A stretch of 64,000 bases of DNA from Ancylobacter sp. WKF20 (GTDB lineage Bacteria; Pseudomonadota; Alphaproteobacteria; Rhizobiales; Xanthobacteraceae), in NCBI RefSeq assembly GCF_029760895.1, contig NZ_CP121679.1, positions 2,108,001 through 2,172,000 of the forward strand, read 5' to 3'. Position 1 is the stretch's first letter. Each line of letters begins with the position of its first letter. This document shows positions 26,677 to 34,994 of the stretch, piece after piece. Under the pieces are notes generated by a model, which was not told the origin of the DNA, searched no databases, and worked only from the letters and a program-made list of their open reading frames with translations. Both the position numbers and the translations under genes were made by a program.

Positions 26677-27722
26677 CGCCGCCGATGACCCAGCCCATGT
26701 ATGATGATGCGTTCCTGGCGAAGCTGGAGGCCGGCCTGCGCGGTGCCCTGCCCTTTTGGGGCCTGTCGGACGCCACCGCGCTGAAGCTGCTCACCATTTC
26801 CGAGAACGCCACGTTCCGCGCGCATGACCCGGCAAGCGGGCGCCACGTCGTGTTCCGCGTCCACCGGCCGGGCTATCACACCCGCACGGAGATCGAATCC
26901 GAGCTCGCCTGGCTCACCGCGCTCGGGCGCGACGGCGTCGTGGCGACGCTCACCCCCGTGCCGAAGACCGACGGCACGCTGATCGCCGATATTGACGACG
27001 AGGGCACCACCCGCCACGCCGTCGCCTTCGAGCTGGTCTCGGGCCGCGAGCCGGCCGAGGGCGAGGATCTGCCGCGCTGGTTCCGCGAGCTCGGCGCCAT
27101 CAATGCCCGGCTGCACGCCCATGCCAAGAGCTGGCAGCCGCCGGAAGGCTTCGTGCGCAAGCGCTGGGACTATGACGCCATGCTCGGCAGCGTGCTGCTC
27201 TGGGGCGACTGGCGCGCCGCGCTCGGCCTCACCGAGGAAGGCCGCGCGGTCCTTGAGCGCACCGCCCTCGTGCTGCGCGATCTGGTCGAGGATTACGGCA
27301 CCGCGCCGGATCGCTTCGGCCTTGTCCATGCCGATATGCGCGTCGCCAATCTCTTGGTCGATGGCGACCGGCTCTCAGTGATCGACTTCGACGATTGCGG
27401 CTTCTCCTGGTATCTCTACGACTTCGCCGCCGCCATCAGCTTCGTCGAGCACGAGCCCTATATCCCGCAGCTTCAGGCCGCCTGGATCGAGGGCTACCGC
27501 ACCGTCGCGCCGCTCACGGACGAGGAATGCGCCATCCTGCCCGTCTTCATCATGCTGCGCCGGATGCTGCTCACCGCCTGGGTCGCCTCTCACGCCGAGA
27601 CGCCCACCGCGCAGGCCATGGGCGAGGCCTATACGGACGGCACGGTCGCGCTCGCCCGCGCCTTCCTCTCCACCTATGATCAGGCCCGGCCGGCCACCGA
27701 CAGCGCGAGGGCCGCATCATGA
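26673..27722 (+). CDS. Small-molecule kinase, aminoglycoside phosphotransferase fold
   Basis: A 349-residue kinase of the APH/choline-kinase fold. The catalytic loop is H219-A-D221-MRVAN226, and the metal-binding Asp238 is in VIDFDD. The N-terminal lobe has the beta-strand pair TFRAHDP and VFRVHRPGYH. Relatives include homoserine kinase ThrB2, hydroxylysine kinase and ethanolamine or methylthioribose kinases. The GTG start gives a GTGA overlap; the ATG at 26685 is an alternative, removing 4 residues. The neighbour is an aminotransferase-like phospho-lyase, so the kinase most likely phosphorylates an amino-alcohol or hydroxy amino acid for beta-type elimination. Confidence 0.82.
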   Translation: MTPPMTQPMYDDAFLAKLEAGLRGALPFWGLSDATALKLLTISENATFRAHDPASGRHVVFRVHRPGYHTRTEIESELAWLTALGRDGVVATLTPVPKTDGTLIADIDDEGTTRHAVAFELVSGREPAEGEDLPRWFRELGAINARLHAHAKSWQPPEGFVRKRWDYDAMLGSVLLWGDWRAALGLTEEGRAVLERTALVLRDLVEDYGTAPDRFGLVHADMRVANLLVDGDRLSVIDFDDCGFSWYLYDFAAAISFVEHEPYIPQLQAAWIEGYRTVAPLTDEECAILPVFIMLRRMLLTAWVASHAETPTAQAMGEAYTDGTVALARAFLSTYDQARPATDSARAAS

Positions 27723-29032
27723 AGAGCCGCGAACTGCAGATCCTCTCGCTCAACGCCTTTGACGGCGCGGGGGCGGGCCTCGCCCCGGACATCGCCGCCC
27801 TCGTCGAGCGCCGCCGGAAGAACTACGGGGCGGCCTCCGTGCTGTTCTACGAGGAGCCGCTGAAGATCGTGCGCGCCGAGGGCGCCTATCTCTACGCCTC
27901 GGACGGGCGCGGCTATCTCGACTTCTACAACAATGTCCCGACCGTCGGGCACTGCCACCCCAAGGTAGTGGAAGCGGTGCGCCAGCAGATCGGCGCCTTC
28001 AACATCCATTCGCGCTATTTGTTCGACGTGGCGCATGACTATGCCGAGAAGCTGCTCGCCACCTTCCCCGCGCCGCTGAGCAATCTCGTGCTCGCCTGCA
28101 CCGGATCGGAGGCGAACGACCTTGCCCTGCGCATGGCCAAGCGCCAGAGCGGCGGCACGGGCTTCGTGGTGACGCGCACCGCTTACCACGGCAACACCGC
28201 GGCGGTGACGGAAGTCTCGCCCTCCTCCTATAAGCGCGGCGCGCCGCCCCCGCATGTGCGCCTCGTGCCGCCGCCCGATCCGGCGCTGTTCGGCAATGAT
28301 GTCGCGCAGGGCTTTGCCGATGCGGTGGCCGCCGCCATCGCCGCGATGGAAGCGGACGGCATCAAATTCGCCGGCCTCTTGGTCGATTCCATCTTCTCCT
28401 CGGACGGCGTGTATGCCGACCCGCCGGGCTTCCTGAAGGCGGCGGTCGAGGTGGCGCACAAGGCGGGCGGGCTGTTCATCGCCGATGAAGTGCAGCCCGG
28501 CTTCGGGCGCACCGGGGCGGGCATGTGGGGCTTTTCCCGCCACGGGCTCGTTCCCGACATCGTCACCATGGGCAAGCCGATGGGCAATGGCTACCCCATT
28601 GCCGGCGTGGTGACGCGGCCGGAAATCCTCTCCGATTTCTGCGACGATTTCGGCTATTTCAACACCTTCGCCGCCACCCCCGTCGCCACCGCCGCTGCCC
28701 TCGCGGTGCTGGAGGCGATCGAGGAAGACGGGCTTATCGCCAATGCCGCGAGCGTGGGCCGGCACCTGATGGCCCGCCTCAAGCACCTTCAGGCGAAAAC
28801 CCCGATCACCGCCGTGCGCGGCGCCGGTCTCTATCTCGGTGTCGAGTTCGGCGACGAGGCGGGCCAGTCGCCGGCCACCGCCACGCACCTCATCAATGGC
28901 CTGCGCCAGCGCGGCATCCTCATCGGCGCCGCCGGCCAGTTCGGCAATGTGCTGAAGATCCGCCCGCCGCTCTGCGTCACCCTCGCCCATGCCGACGAGC
29001 TGGTCGACGCGATGACGGAGCTGCTGGCCTAA
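27719..29032 (+). CDS. Class III aminotransferase-fold PLP enzyme, probable phospho-lyase
   Basis: A 437-residue PLP enzyme. Lys286 (VTMGKPMGNGYP) is the Schiff-base lysine and Asp256 (IADEVQPGFGR) binds the pyridine nitrogen. The overall sequence follows human ethanolamine-phosphate phospho-lyase and 5-phosphohydroxylysine phospho-lyase: PLKIVRAEGAYLY, NNVPTVGHCHPKVV and VPDIVTMGKPMGNG all match the family. One difference is FAATPVA where these enzymes have YGGNPV. It overlaps the kinase stop (ATGA). The inferred reaction is removal of phosphate and ammonia from a phosphorylated amine, giving an aldehyde. An ordinary transaminase remains possible. Confidence 0.88.
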   Translation: MKSRELQILSLNAFDGAGAGLAPDIAALVERRRKNYGAASVLFYEEPLKIVRAEGAYLYASDGRGYLDFYNNVPTVGHCHPKVVEAVRQQIGAFNIHSRYLFDVAHDYAEKLLATFPAPLSNLVLACTGSEANDLALRMAKRQSGGTGFVVTRTAYHGNTAAVTEVSPSSYKRGAPPPHVRLVPPPDPALFGNDVAQGFADAVAAAIAAMEADGIKFAGLLVDSIFSSDGVYADPPGFLKAAVEVAHKAGGLFIADEVQPGFGRTGAGMWGFSRHGLVPDIVTMGKPMGNGYPIAGVVTRPEILSDFCDDFGYFNTFAATPVATAAALAVLEAIEEDGLIANAASVGRHLMARLKHLQAKTPITAVRGAGLYLGVEFGDEAGQSPATATHLINGLRQRGILIGAAGQFGNVLKIRPPLCVTLAHADELVDAMTELLA

Positions 29033-29721
29033 CCCCCGCGAGGCGGCGCGCCGATCCACTCGGCCGCCGCCTGCCGCACCGCGTTGAGCACGCAGGCGCC
29101 CACCGCCTCGCCAATCGCCGTGTGCATTCCCGCATAGGATTCGCCGGCGCAAGGCTCGCCGTCAGGCGCTTGCGGCGCCGCCATCACCACGCAATCCGTG
29201 CCGGTGCCGGTGACGGGCGCGTCCATCCCCGCCGCGCGGTAACCCGCCTCGATCAGCGCCACCGTGCGCGCCTGCACGGCGAGCGCGCTTGCCTCCAGCA
29301 GCGCGGCATCGGTCAGCGGCCGGTCGACATAAGCGAGGATGTTGATCGTCCCCGCACCTTCCGGCGCCCCGGATTCCTGCGCCATCGCCCGCCGGATGCC
29401 GATCCGCTCGCCATTGCGCAGGCCCAGCGTGACGATGGCACCCGCCCGCACGCCCTCCACCTTCGCTGTCCCACAGACATAGGCGGCGACATTGCGCGCC
29501 GTGAGCATCCCCACCGCCTCGGTGAGCCCAGTTGCGGCGAGCTCCTCGGCGAACCAGCGGCCGGCATCGACCTCCGGCCCCAGTTCCCCCGCGCCGACCT
29601 CGCGCCACGCCACATCGCGCGCGGTCACGAAACCCGGCCGGTGCGGAGCCCAGCTCACCATGCGATGCGGCGCGGCAAAGCGGACTGTGAGCCACGGCCG
29701 CCGACAGTCGATCGCCAGCAT
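29029..29721 (-). CDS. cbiZ: Adenosylcobinamide amidohydrolase CbiZ
   Basis: A 230-residue protein of the CbiZ family, which hydrolyses the amide of adenosylcobinamide or pseudocobalamin so that cobyric acid can be recycled into native coenzyme B12. The conserved TGTGTDCVVMAAP and a Gly/Ala-rich N-terminal part are visible. Two starts are possible: ATG 29721, used here, or GTG 29727 giving a GTGA overlap with the peptidase gene. It is convergent with the PLP enzyme gene (4-base overlap). No cobinamide transporter is adjacent, but the CbiM-like gene is 9 kb away. Confidence 0.87.
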   Translation of the reverse strand: MLAIDCRRPWLTVRFAAPHRMVSWAPHRPGFVTARDVAWREVGAGELGPEVDAGRWFAEELAATGLTEAVGMLTARNVAAYVCGTAKVEGVRAGAIVTLGLRNGERIGIRRAMAQESGAPEGAGTINILAYVDRPLTDAALLEASALAVQARTVALIEAGYRAAGMDAPVTGTGTDCVVMAAPQAPDGEPCAGESYAGMHTAIGEAVGACVLNAVRQAAAEWIGAPPRGG

Positions 29722-29723
29722 CG

Positions 29724-31217
29724 TCACGCCCGATCGAGATAGCGCCGGGCGAGATGCGCCTTGAACACGCCGGCGTCGAGCGGGCGGCCGGTGGCGCGGG
29801 TGAGCAGTTCATCCGTCGAATAGAGCGAACCCTGGCTATGGACATGGGTGCGCAGCCAGCCGACCAGCGGGGTGAAATCGCCGCGCCCGATCCCCGGCAG
29901 CACATCCGGCTCGGCCCGGCAGGCCGCGTCGAACAGTTGCGCCGCCGTCATCGCGCCCAGCGTATAGGTCGGGAAATAACCCCAGCCTCCGCTCGGCCAG
30001 TGAATGTCCTGCAGGCAGCCGAGCCGGTCATTGGGCGGCACGATGCCGAGCAGGTCGCGCATCCCCGCATTCCAGGCGAGCGGCAGGTCGCTGAGCGGCA
30101 GGTCGCCGGCGATCATCGCCTTTTCCAGCCGGTAGCGCAGGATCACATGGGCGGGATAGGTCACCTCGTCGGCATCGACGCGGATGAAGCCGCGCTCGAC
30201 CCGCGTGTAGCGCCGCCACAGGCCTTCCGCCTCCCAGCCCGGCCCCGACCCGCCAAAGGCCTCGCGCATCAGCGGCGCGGCGAAGTCGAGGAAGGCGCGC
30301 GAGCGGCAGGCCTGCATCTCCATGATGAGCGACTGGCTCTCATGCACGCTCATGCCGCGCGCCGCCCCGACCGGCTGGCTCATATAGGCGGCGGGCCGGC
30401 CCTGCTCATAGAGCGCGTGGCCGGTCTCGTGGATCACCCCCATCAGCGCCTTGCTGAAATCCGCCTCGTCATAGCGGGTGGTGATGCGCACATCATTATC
30501 CGCCCCGCCGCAGAACGGGTGAGCGGAGATATCCAGCCGTCCCCGATCGAAATCATAGCCGAGCGCCGCCATGATCTTGAGGCCGAGCTGGCGCTGCGCC
30601 TCCACCGCGAACGGCCCTTCCGGCAGCGGCGGTTCCGGCCGGCGCGCCTGCGCGGTGAGCGCCTCCTCGGTAAAGCCCGGAAGAAACGCCGCCAGATCGT
30701 CGAACAGCGCGTCGATCTGCGCGGAGCGACCGCCGGGCTCATAATCGTTCAGCAGCGCATCATAGACCGAAAGGCCGAGCTTCTCGCCCTTGGCGACACC
30801 CGCCTCGCGCTGCAGCCGCAGCACCTCCTCCATCAGCGGCAGCAAGGCGGGAAAGTTAGAATCGGCGCGCGCCTGCCGCCACGCCATCTCGCAGGCGGAA
30901 ATCGCCCGGCTGGTGGCGGCGACGAGATCGGCCGGCAGCGCGGTCTGGATGGTCCAGCTGCGGCGGATCTCGCGCAGATTGGCCCGCTCCCAGTCGCCGA
31001 GATCGCCTTGGGCCTCCGCCGCGCCGAGCCAGTCGCCAATGCGCGGATCGACCGCCATCTCATGCGCCATGACCCGCAACAGCGCCATGCTGTCGGCCCG
31101 CGAGGCGGCGGCGCCCTTCGGCATCATCGCGTCGCTGTCCCATTGCAGGATGCCGATGGCGTTGGAGAGGGCGGACAGGCGGCCGAAATGATCGGCGATC
31201 TCAGCATAGGCGCTCAT
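29724..31217 (-). CDS. M32-family zinc carboxypeptidase (Taq type)
   Basis: A 497-residue metallopeptidase that trims C-terminal residues in the cytosol. The zinc motif HETGH at 263-267 and the downstream Glu in SVHESQSLIMEMQ are intact, and the family HPF...DVRITTRY pattern is at 233-249. Length is typical of M32 (~495). The ATG at 31217 (MSAYAEIADHF) follows GGAGCC; the longer frame upstream to 31667 is a shadow of the LysR gene. It is directly upstream of, and probably co-transcribed with, cbiZ. Confidence 0.95.
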   Translation of the reverse strand: MSAYAEIADHFGRLSALSNAIGILQWDSDAMMPKGAAASRADSMALLRVMAHEMAVDPRIGDWLGAAEAQGDLGDWERANLREIRRSWTIQTALPADLVAATSRAISACEMAWRQARADSNFPALLPLMEEVLRLQREAGVAKGEKLGLSVYDALLNDYEPGGRSAQIDALFDDLAAFLPGFTEEALTAQARRPEPPLPEGPFAVEAQRQLGLKIMAALGYDFDRGRLDISAHPFCGGADNDVRITTRYDEADFSKALMGVIHETGHALYEQGRPAAYMSQPVGAARGMSVHESQSLIMEMQACRSRAFLDFAAPLMREAFGGSGPGWEAEGLWRRYTRVERGFIRVDADEVTYPAHVILRYRLEKAMIAGDLPLSDLPLAWNAGMRDLLGIVPPNDRLGCLQDIHWPSGGWGYFPTYTLGAMTAAQLFDAACRAEPDVLPGIGRGDFTPLVGWLRTHVHSQGSLYSTDELLTRATGRPLDAGVFKAHLARRYLDRA

Positions 31218-31288
31218 GCGGGCGGCTCCGGGCGGGACTGATGCCTCTTCCTTCCCGCAGTTGCGGCGCCGGTCAATGGAATTGCGAC

Positions 31289-32164
31289 TTACGCCGCCCG
31301 CGCGCCCCGCGTCGCCGCCAGGCTGTCGGTGAGAAAATCCACCAGCGGGCGGATGAATTCGCCCGCCGCGCGCTCCTCGCCGAGCAGCACGATCTCCGTC
31401 ACCGGCAGCGCCGGCCAGTGCTCGGGCGGGGTGAGCACCTTGAGGTCCGGCCCGGCGAAGGAACGGCCGAGCACGGTCACGCCCAGCCCGCCCGCCACGG
31501 CCGCGCGGATGCCGGTGAGGCTGGAGGCGGTGCAGGCGGCGAACCAGTCGCGCCGCACCTTGGCCAGCGCCTCGATCATCACCTCGCGATAGGTGCAGGG
31601 CGGCGGCAGCAGCACGAGCGGCGTCGGGCGCGAGAGGTCCGGCTCGTACTCGCTGGCGGCGAGCCACACCAGCGGCTCGCGCCAGATCACCCGGCCCCGC
31701 GTCGCCCCCTCCCCCCGCTTGGCGATCACCGCGTCGAGCCCCCCGCTCTCATGGGCGGCGAGCAGGTCGCAGCTCAGCCCGGTGCGCAGTTCCAGATGCA
31801 GGCCGGGATAGAGCCGCTGGAAGCGCGCCAGTATGCCCGGCAGCAGCGCCGGCATGAAATCCTCGGCGACGCCGAGCCGGAGATTGCCGACCTTCGGCTC
31901 CAGCAGCGTACGCACGGCGACATCGTTCATCTCGATCATGCGCCGCGCCACCGCGAGCAGGCGCTCGCCATCCAGCGTCAGGGTGAGCGAGCGGCTGTTG
32001 CGCTCGAAGACGCGCCGCCCGATCAGCTCCTCCAGCCGGATCACCTTCTGGCTCACCGCCGATTGCGAACGCCCGACCACATCGGCCGCCGCGGTGAAGC
32101 CGCCGGTCTCGGCCACGGCGACGAAGGCGCGCAGCAGATCGAGCTCAAGGTCGGGGTAGCGCAT
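31289..32164 (-). CDS. LysR-family transcriptional regulator
   Basis: A 291-residue regulator. The helix-turn-helix is at residues ~8-65 (LLRAFVAVAETGGFTAAA, SQSAVSQKVIRLEELIGRRV), followed by the periplasmic-binding-like effector domain. The gene is divergent from the alcohol dehydrogenase gene at 32289 and close to a T-N11-A type inverted repeat at 32173-32196, consistent with autoregulation and control of that gene. The effector is unknown. Confidence 0.9.
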   Translation of the reverse strand: MRYPDLELDLLRAFVAVAETGGFTAAADVVGRSQSAVSQKVIRLEELIGRRVFERNSRSLTLTLDGERLLAVARRMIEMNDVAVRTLLEPKVGNLRLGVAEDFMPALLPGILARFQRLYPGLHLELRTGLSCDLLAAHESGGLDAVIAKRGEGATRGRVIWREPLVWLAASEYEPDLSRPTPLVLLPPPCTYREVMIEALAKVRRDWFAACTASSLTGIRAAVAGGLGVTVLGRSFAGPDLKVLTPPEHWPALPVTEIVLLGEERAAGEFIRPLVDFLTDSLAATRGARAA

Positions 32165-32172
32165 GGCCTTCC

Positions 32173-32196
32173 ATTCGATTTTCCGCTAGGTCGAAT
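32173..32196. promoter_or_regulatory. Candidate LysR operator
   Basis: ATTCGA (32173-32178) and TCGAAT (32191-32196) are perfect inverted repeats around a 12-base spacer, 9 bases upstream of the LysR start. They lie in the 124-base divergent region with the alcohol dehydrogenase gene. Form and place suit a LysR-type autoregulatory site. Confidence 0.55.
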
Positions 32197-32288
32197 TAAA
32201 ACTATGCGCTGGCCTTCTTGAAGGCAAGCCCGCATCCTCCCCGCCGATCCCCCTTCCGCGCCGCTCTGGCGCCAACGAGGTTTGCCCC

Positions 32289-33302
32289 ATGAAGGCCATC
32301 GGCTTCACCGCCCCGCACCCGATCGACGCGCCCGAGGCGCTGCTCGATCTCGATCTGCCCACCCCCACGCTGCGCCCGCGCGACCTGCTGGTCCGCGTCG
32401 AGGGCGTCTCGGTCAATCCGGTGGATGTGAAGGTGCGCGCCAGCGCCACCCCGCCGGCCGGCGAGGCCCGCGTGCTCGGCTTCGACGCGGTGGGCGTCGT
32501 CGAGGCGGTCGGGCCGGAGGTGTCGCTGTTCAAGCCGGGCGACGCGGTGTTCTACGCTGGCGCCATCGACCGGCCAGGCAGCAATGCCGAGCTTCAGGCG
32601 GTGGATGAGCGCATTGTCGGCCGCCGCCCGGCGAGCCTCACCACGGCCGAGGCCGCCGCCTTGCCGCTCACCGCCATCACCGCCTGGGAACTGCTGTTCG
32701 ACCGGCTGCGCGTGCCCTATGGGGTGAAGGCGCCGGGCGGCGCGCTGCTTGTGGTCAATGGCGCGGGTGGCGTTGGCTCCATCCTCATCCAGCTCGCCCG
32801 CAAGCTCACCGGCCTCACCGTGATCGCCACCGCCTCCCGGCCGGAAACCATCGCCTGGGTGGAGACGATGGGCGCGCATCACGTCATCGACCATCGCCAG
32901 CCACTGGACGAGGAACTGCACCGCATCGGTATCCCTGAGGTGCAGTATGTCGCCGGCCTCACCGGCACCGAGCAGCATCTGCCCGCCATCATCAGCGCGC
33001 TGGCGCCGCAGGGCGCGCTGGCGCTGATCGACGACCCGAAGGTGCTCGACATCGCGCCGATGAAGCGCAAGAGCCTGTCGGTGCATTGGGAGCTGATGTT
33101 CACCCGCCCGCTCTTCACCACGGACGACATGATCCGCCAGCATCACCTGCTGAACGAGGTGGCGGACCTCGTGGATGCCGGCGTGCTGCGCACCACGCTG
33201 AAAGAAGACCTCGGCCCGATCAACGCCGGCAATCTGCGCCGCGCCCACCGTCTGGTGGAAAGCGGGCGCAGCATCGGCAAGGCGGTGCTCACCGGCTTCT
33301 GA
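32289..33302 (+). CDS. Medium-chain alcohol dehydrogenase/quinone-oxidoreductase-like protein
   Basis: A 337-residue MDR superfamily enzyme. The nucleotide motif VNGAGGVGSILIQLARKL is in the C-terminal half, and the N-terminal part has the family MKAIGFTAPHPIDAPEALL start. It matches the family named zinc-binding alcohol dehydrogenase family protein 1, members of which often lack the catalytic zinc ligands and reduce quinones or enones with NAD(P)H. The cysteine and histidine ligands of classic ADH are not evident. It is divergent from and probably controlled by the LysR gene. Confidence 0.85.
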   Translation: MKAIGFTAPHPIDAPEALLDLDLPTPTLRPRDLLVRVEGVSVNPVDVKVRASATPPAGEARVLGFDAVGVVEAVGPEVSLFKPGDAVFYAGAIDRPGSNAELQAVDERIVGRRPASLTTAEAAALPLTAITAWELLFDRLRVPYGVKAPGGALLVVNGAGGVGSILIQLARKLTGLTVIATASRPETIAWVETMGAHHVIDHRQPLDEELHRIGIPEVQYVAGLTGTEQHLPAIISALAPQGALALIDDPKVLDIAPMKRKSLSVHWELMFTRPLFTTDDMIRQHHLLNEVADLVDAGVLRTTLKEDLGPINAGNLRRAHRLVESGRSIGKAVLTGF

Positions 33303-33326
33303 GCGTGAAGGCGCGCGGGCGCGCCG

Positions 33327-34379
33327 TCACTTCAGCCCGCGCGCCAGCACGGCGAGCCAGTCCGCCTCGGTGATGACGCCGATCGGCCGGCGGTCGGTAT
33401 CGACCACGAAGACGGCATGCACCCGGTCCTGCGCGAAGCGCCGGAGCAGGTCCATGGCCGGCGAGTCGGGCGCGGCCGCTGCCGCCGGCGAGGCCGCCGT
33501 GACGACGACGCCCTGCGCCCCCACGAGTTCCGGCAGGCCGATGGCGCCGGCGAGGCGCCCGGCATCGTCGACCACGGCGAGCCGGCGCACGTCGCGCGCG
33601 ACCAGCAGGCGGCGCGCTTCCTCGACCGACGCGAAGACCGGCACGGTGATCACCGGCTCGGTCATCAATTCGCGGCAGGTGATCGCGTGATAGGCCCGCG
33701 CCAGCGCGCGCCGCTCCACCGCCCGCAGCACGGTTTCAAGATCGCCCGGCGAGATGTCATAGGTCTCGCCGATCTCGGCCAGCGTCGCGTCCATGTCGGC
33801 GCGGCTGAAGGCGAAGGGCGCGGGAGCCAGGGGCGCGGCGGCCGGCGCCGGCGCGACATGCGGGAAGGCATGGCCGGACACGCGGTGATAGAGATAGGCG
33901 CTGGCGACGAGGATCGCCGCGTTCAGCCCCACCGGCACGAGCGGGAAGAAATAGCTCGACGATGCCCCGGCGAAGAGACCCACCAGCGCCGCCGCCCCGC
34001 CGGGTGGGTGCAGGCAGCGCAGGATCGACATCAGCGCGATCGCCCCGCCGACCGCCAGTCCCGCCGACAGGGCCGAGAGCGGCAGCACATGGGCGATGGC
34101 GACGCCGACCAGCGCCGAGATCACATTGCCACCAATCACCGGCCAGGGCTGCGCCATCGGGCTCGCCGGCACGGCAAAGAGCAGCACCGCCGAGGCGCCC
34201 ATGGGCGGCACGATCCAGATCAGCTCCGGCGTATGGCGCGCCGCCACCGCGCTGATCAGCGCGGTCAGCGCGATGCCGGCCAGCGCGCCGAGGGCGGCGA
34301 ACAGCCGGTCGCGCAGCGTGGCGCCGGCGAGGATGGGACGAAAGAGCTTCAGGCGCGCAAAGGCGGACAAGGGGTCCAC
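33327..34379 (-). CDS. HPP-family membrane protein with two C-terminal CBS domains
   Basis: A 350-residue protein. Residues 1-175 contain four or more membrane helices and the signature HPPGGAAAL of the HPP family, members of which have been reported to move nitrite in chloroplasts and cyanobacteria. A cytosolic linker is followed by a CBS pair (about 215-350; CRELMTEPVITVPVFAS and RFAQDRVHAVFVVD-like), a nucleotide-sensing module. It lies 36 bases downstream of nsrR on the same strand, so it should be co-transcribed with it and controlled by NO. Nitrite transport here is inference. Confidence 0.85.
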   Translation of the reverse strand: MDPLSAFARLKLFRPILAGATLRDRLFAALGALAGIALTALISAVAARHTPELIWIVPPMGASAVLLFAVPASPMAQPWPVIGGNVISALVGVAIAHVLPLSALSAGLAVGGAIALMSILRCLHPPGGAAALVGLFAGASSSYFFPLVPVGLNAAILVASAYLYHRVSGHAFPHVAPAPAAAPLAPAPFAFSRADMDATLAEIGETYDISPGDLETVLRAVERRALARAYHAITCRELMTEPVITVPVFASVEEARRLLVARDVRRLAVVDDAGRLAGAIGLPELVGAQGVVVTAASPAAAAAPDSPAMDLLRRFAQDRVHAVFVVDTDRRPIGVITEADWLAVLARGLK

Positions 34380-34415
34380 TCCAGATGATGGGCAAGGATG
34401 GGTGGAAGGCCCGGC

Positions 34416-34922
34416 TCAGCCCGTGGGCACGGGGACAAGCGGGGTGTCGCAGCCGCCCCGGTGCTGACCGTCCGGTGGAGCGTCAGGCGGGATTTGCGGG
34501 AGGCCGAGCGAGCGGATGATGGCGGCAAAGCCCTCGCCCCGGCTCATCACATCGGCCAGCGTGTAGCGGTCGAACACGGCGAGGAAGGCCCCGAGCGCCT
34601 CGTCCAGCACCGAGGCGAGCGCGCAGCGCCCGCCGAGCCGGCAGTTCGGGCAGTCGACGAGCGTGAAGTCTTCCTCGGTGTGGCGCAGCAGCGCGCCCAT
34701 ATTGACGGTCTCCGCCGGCTTGGCGAGCCGGAAGCCCCCGCGCCGCCCGCGCGCGGCGGTGATGAAGCCGGCGCGGCCGAGATCGTTCATCACCTTCATC
34801 AGATGGTTCTGCGAGATGCCGTAGGCGCCCGCGATCTCCGCCACGGAGCACGGCCTCTCGCCGCACGCGGCGAGATAGACCATGACGCGCATGGCGAAGT
34901 CCGAATAGCGGGTCAGGCGCAT
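34416..34922 (-). CDS. nsrR: Rrf2-family nitric-oxide-sensing repressor NsrR
   Basis: A 168-residue regulator. The winged helix-turn-helix covers residues 1-65 (RYSDFAMRVMVYLAA, AYGISQNHLMKVMNDLG). Cys91, Cys94 and Cys100 lie where Rrf2 members hold an Fe-S cluster; the spacing is shorter than the E. coli C91-C96-C102. The motif FLAVFDRYTLADVM is typical of alphaproteobacterial NsrR. It sits next to a palindrome matching the NsrR operator, upstream of the divergent reductase gene. The last ~20 residues are Pro/Asp/Gly-rich and unusual. IscR or RirA would have other C-terminal features. Confidence 0.88.
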   Translation of the reverse strand: MRLTRYSDFAMRVMVYLAACGERPCSVAEIAGAYGISQNHLMKVMNDLGRAGFITAARGRRGGFRLAKPAETVNMGALLRHTEEDFTLVDCPNCRLGGRCALASVLDEALGAFLAVFDRYTLADVMSRGEGFAAIIRSLGLPQIPPDAPPDGQHRGGCDTPLVPVPTG

Positions 34923-34953
34923 GGCCGGGCTGGAACTCGTTCAGCGGCGAAAT

Positions 34954-34974
34954 AGATGTATAGAATATACATGA
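34954..34974. promoter_or_regulatory. NsrR-type operator
   Basis: The 21-base sequence AGATGTATAGAATATACATGA has perfect 7-base arms (ATGTATA at 34956-34962, TATACAT at 34966-34972) around GAA and follows the known NsrR consensus (GATGYATTTNAAATRCATC). It lies 32 bases upstream of nsrR and 21 bases before the reductase start, so NsrR can repress both directions until NO releases it. Confidence 0.85.
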
Positions 34975-34994
34975 TTTGCGAGGGAGGCCAGTCA

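Noticed and set aside
34956..34994. Upstream ATG for the reductase-PAS gene (MYRIYM...)
   Set aside because: It lies inside the NsrR operator and has no ribosome site; the ATG at 34995 follows GGGAGG.
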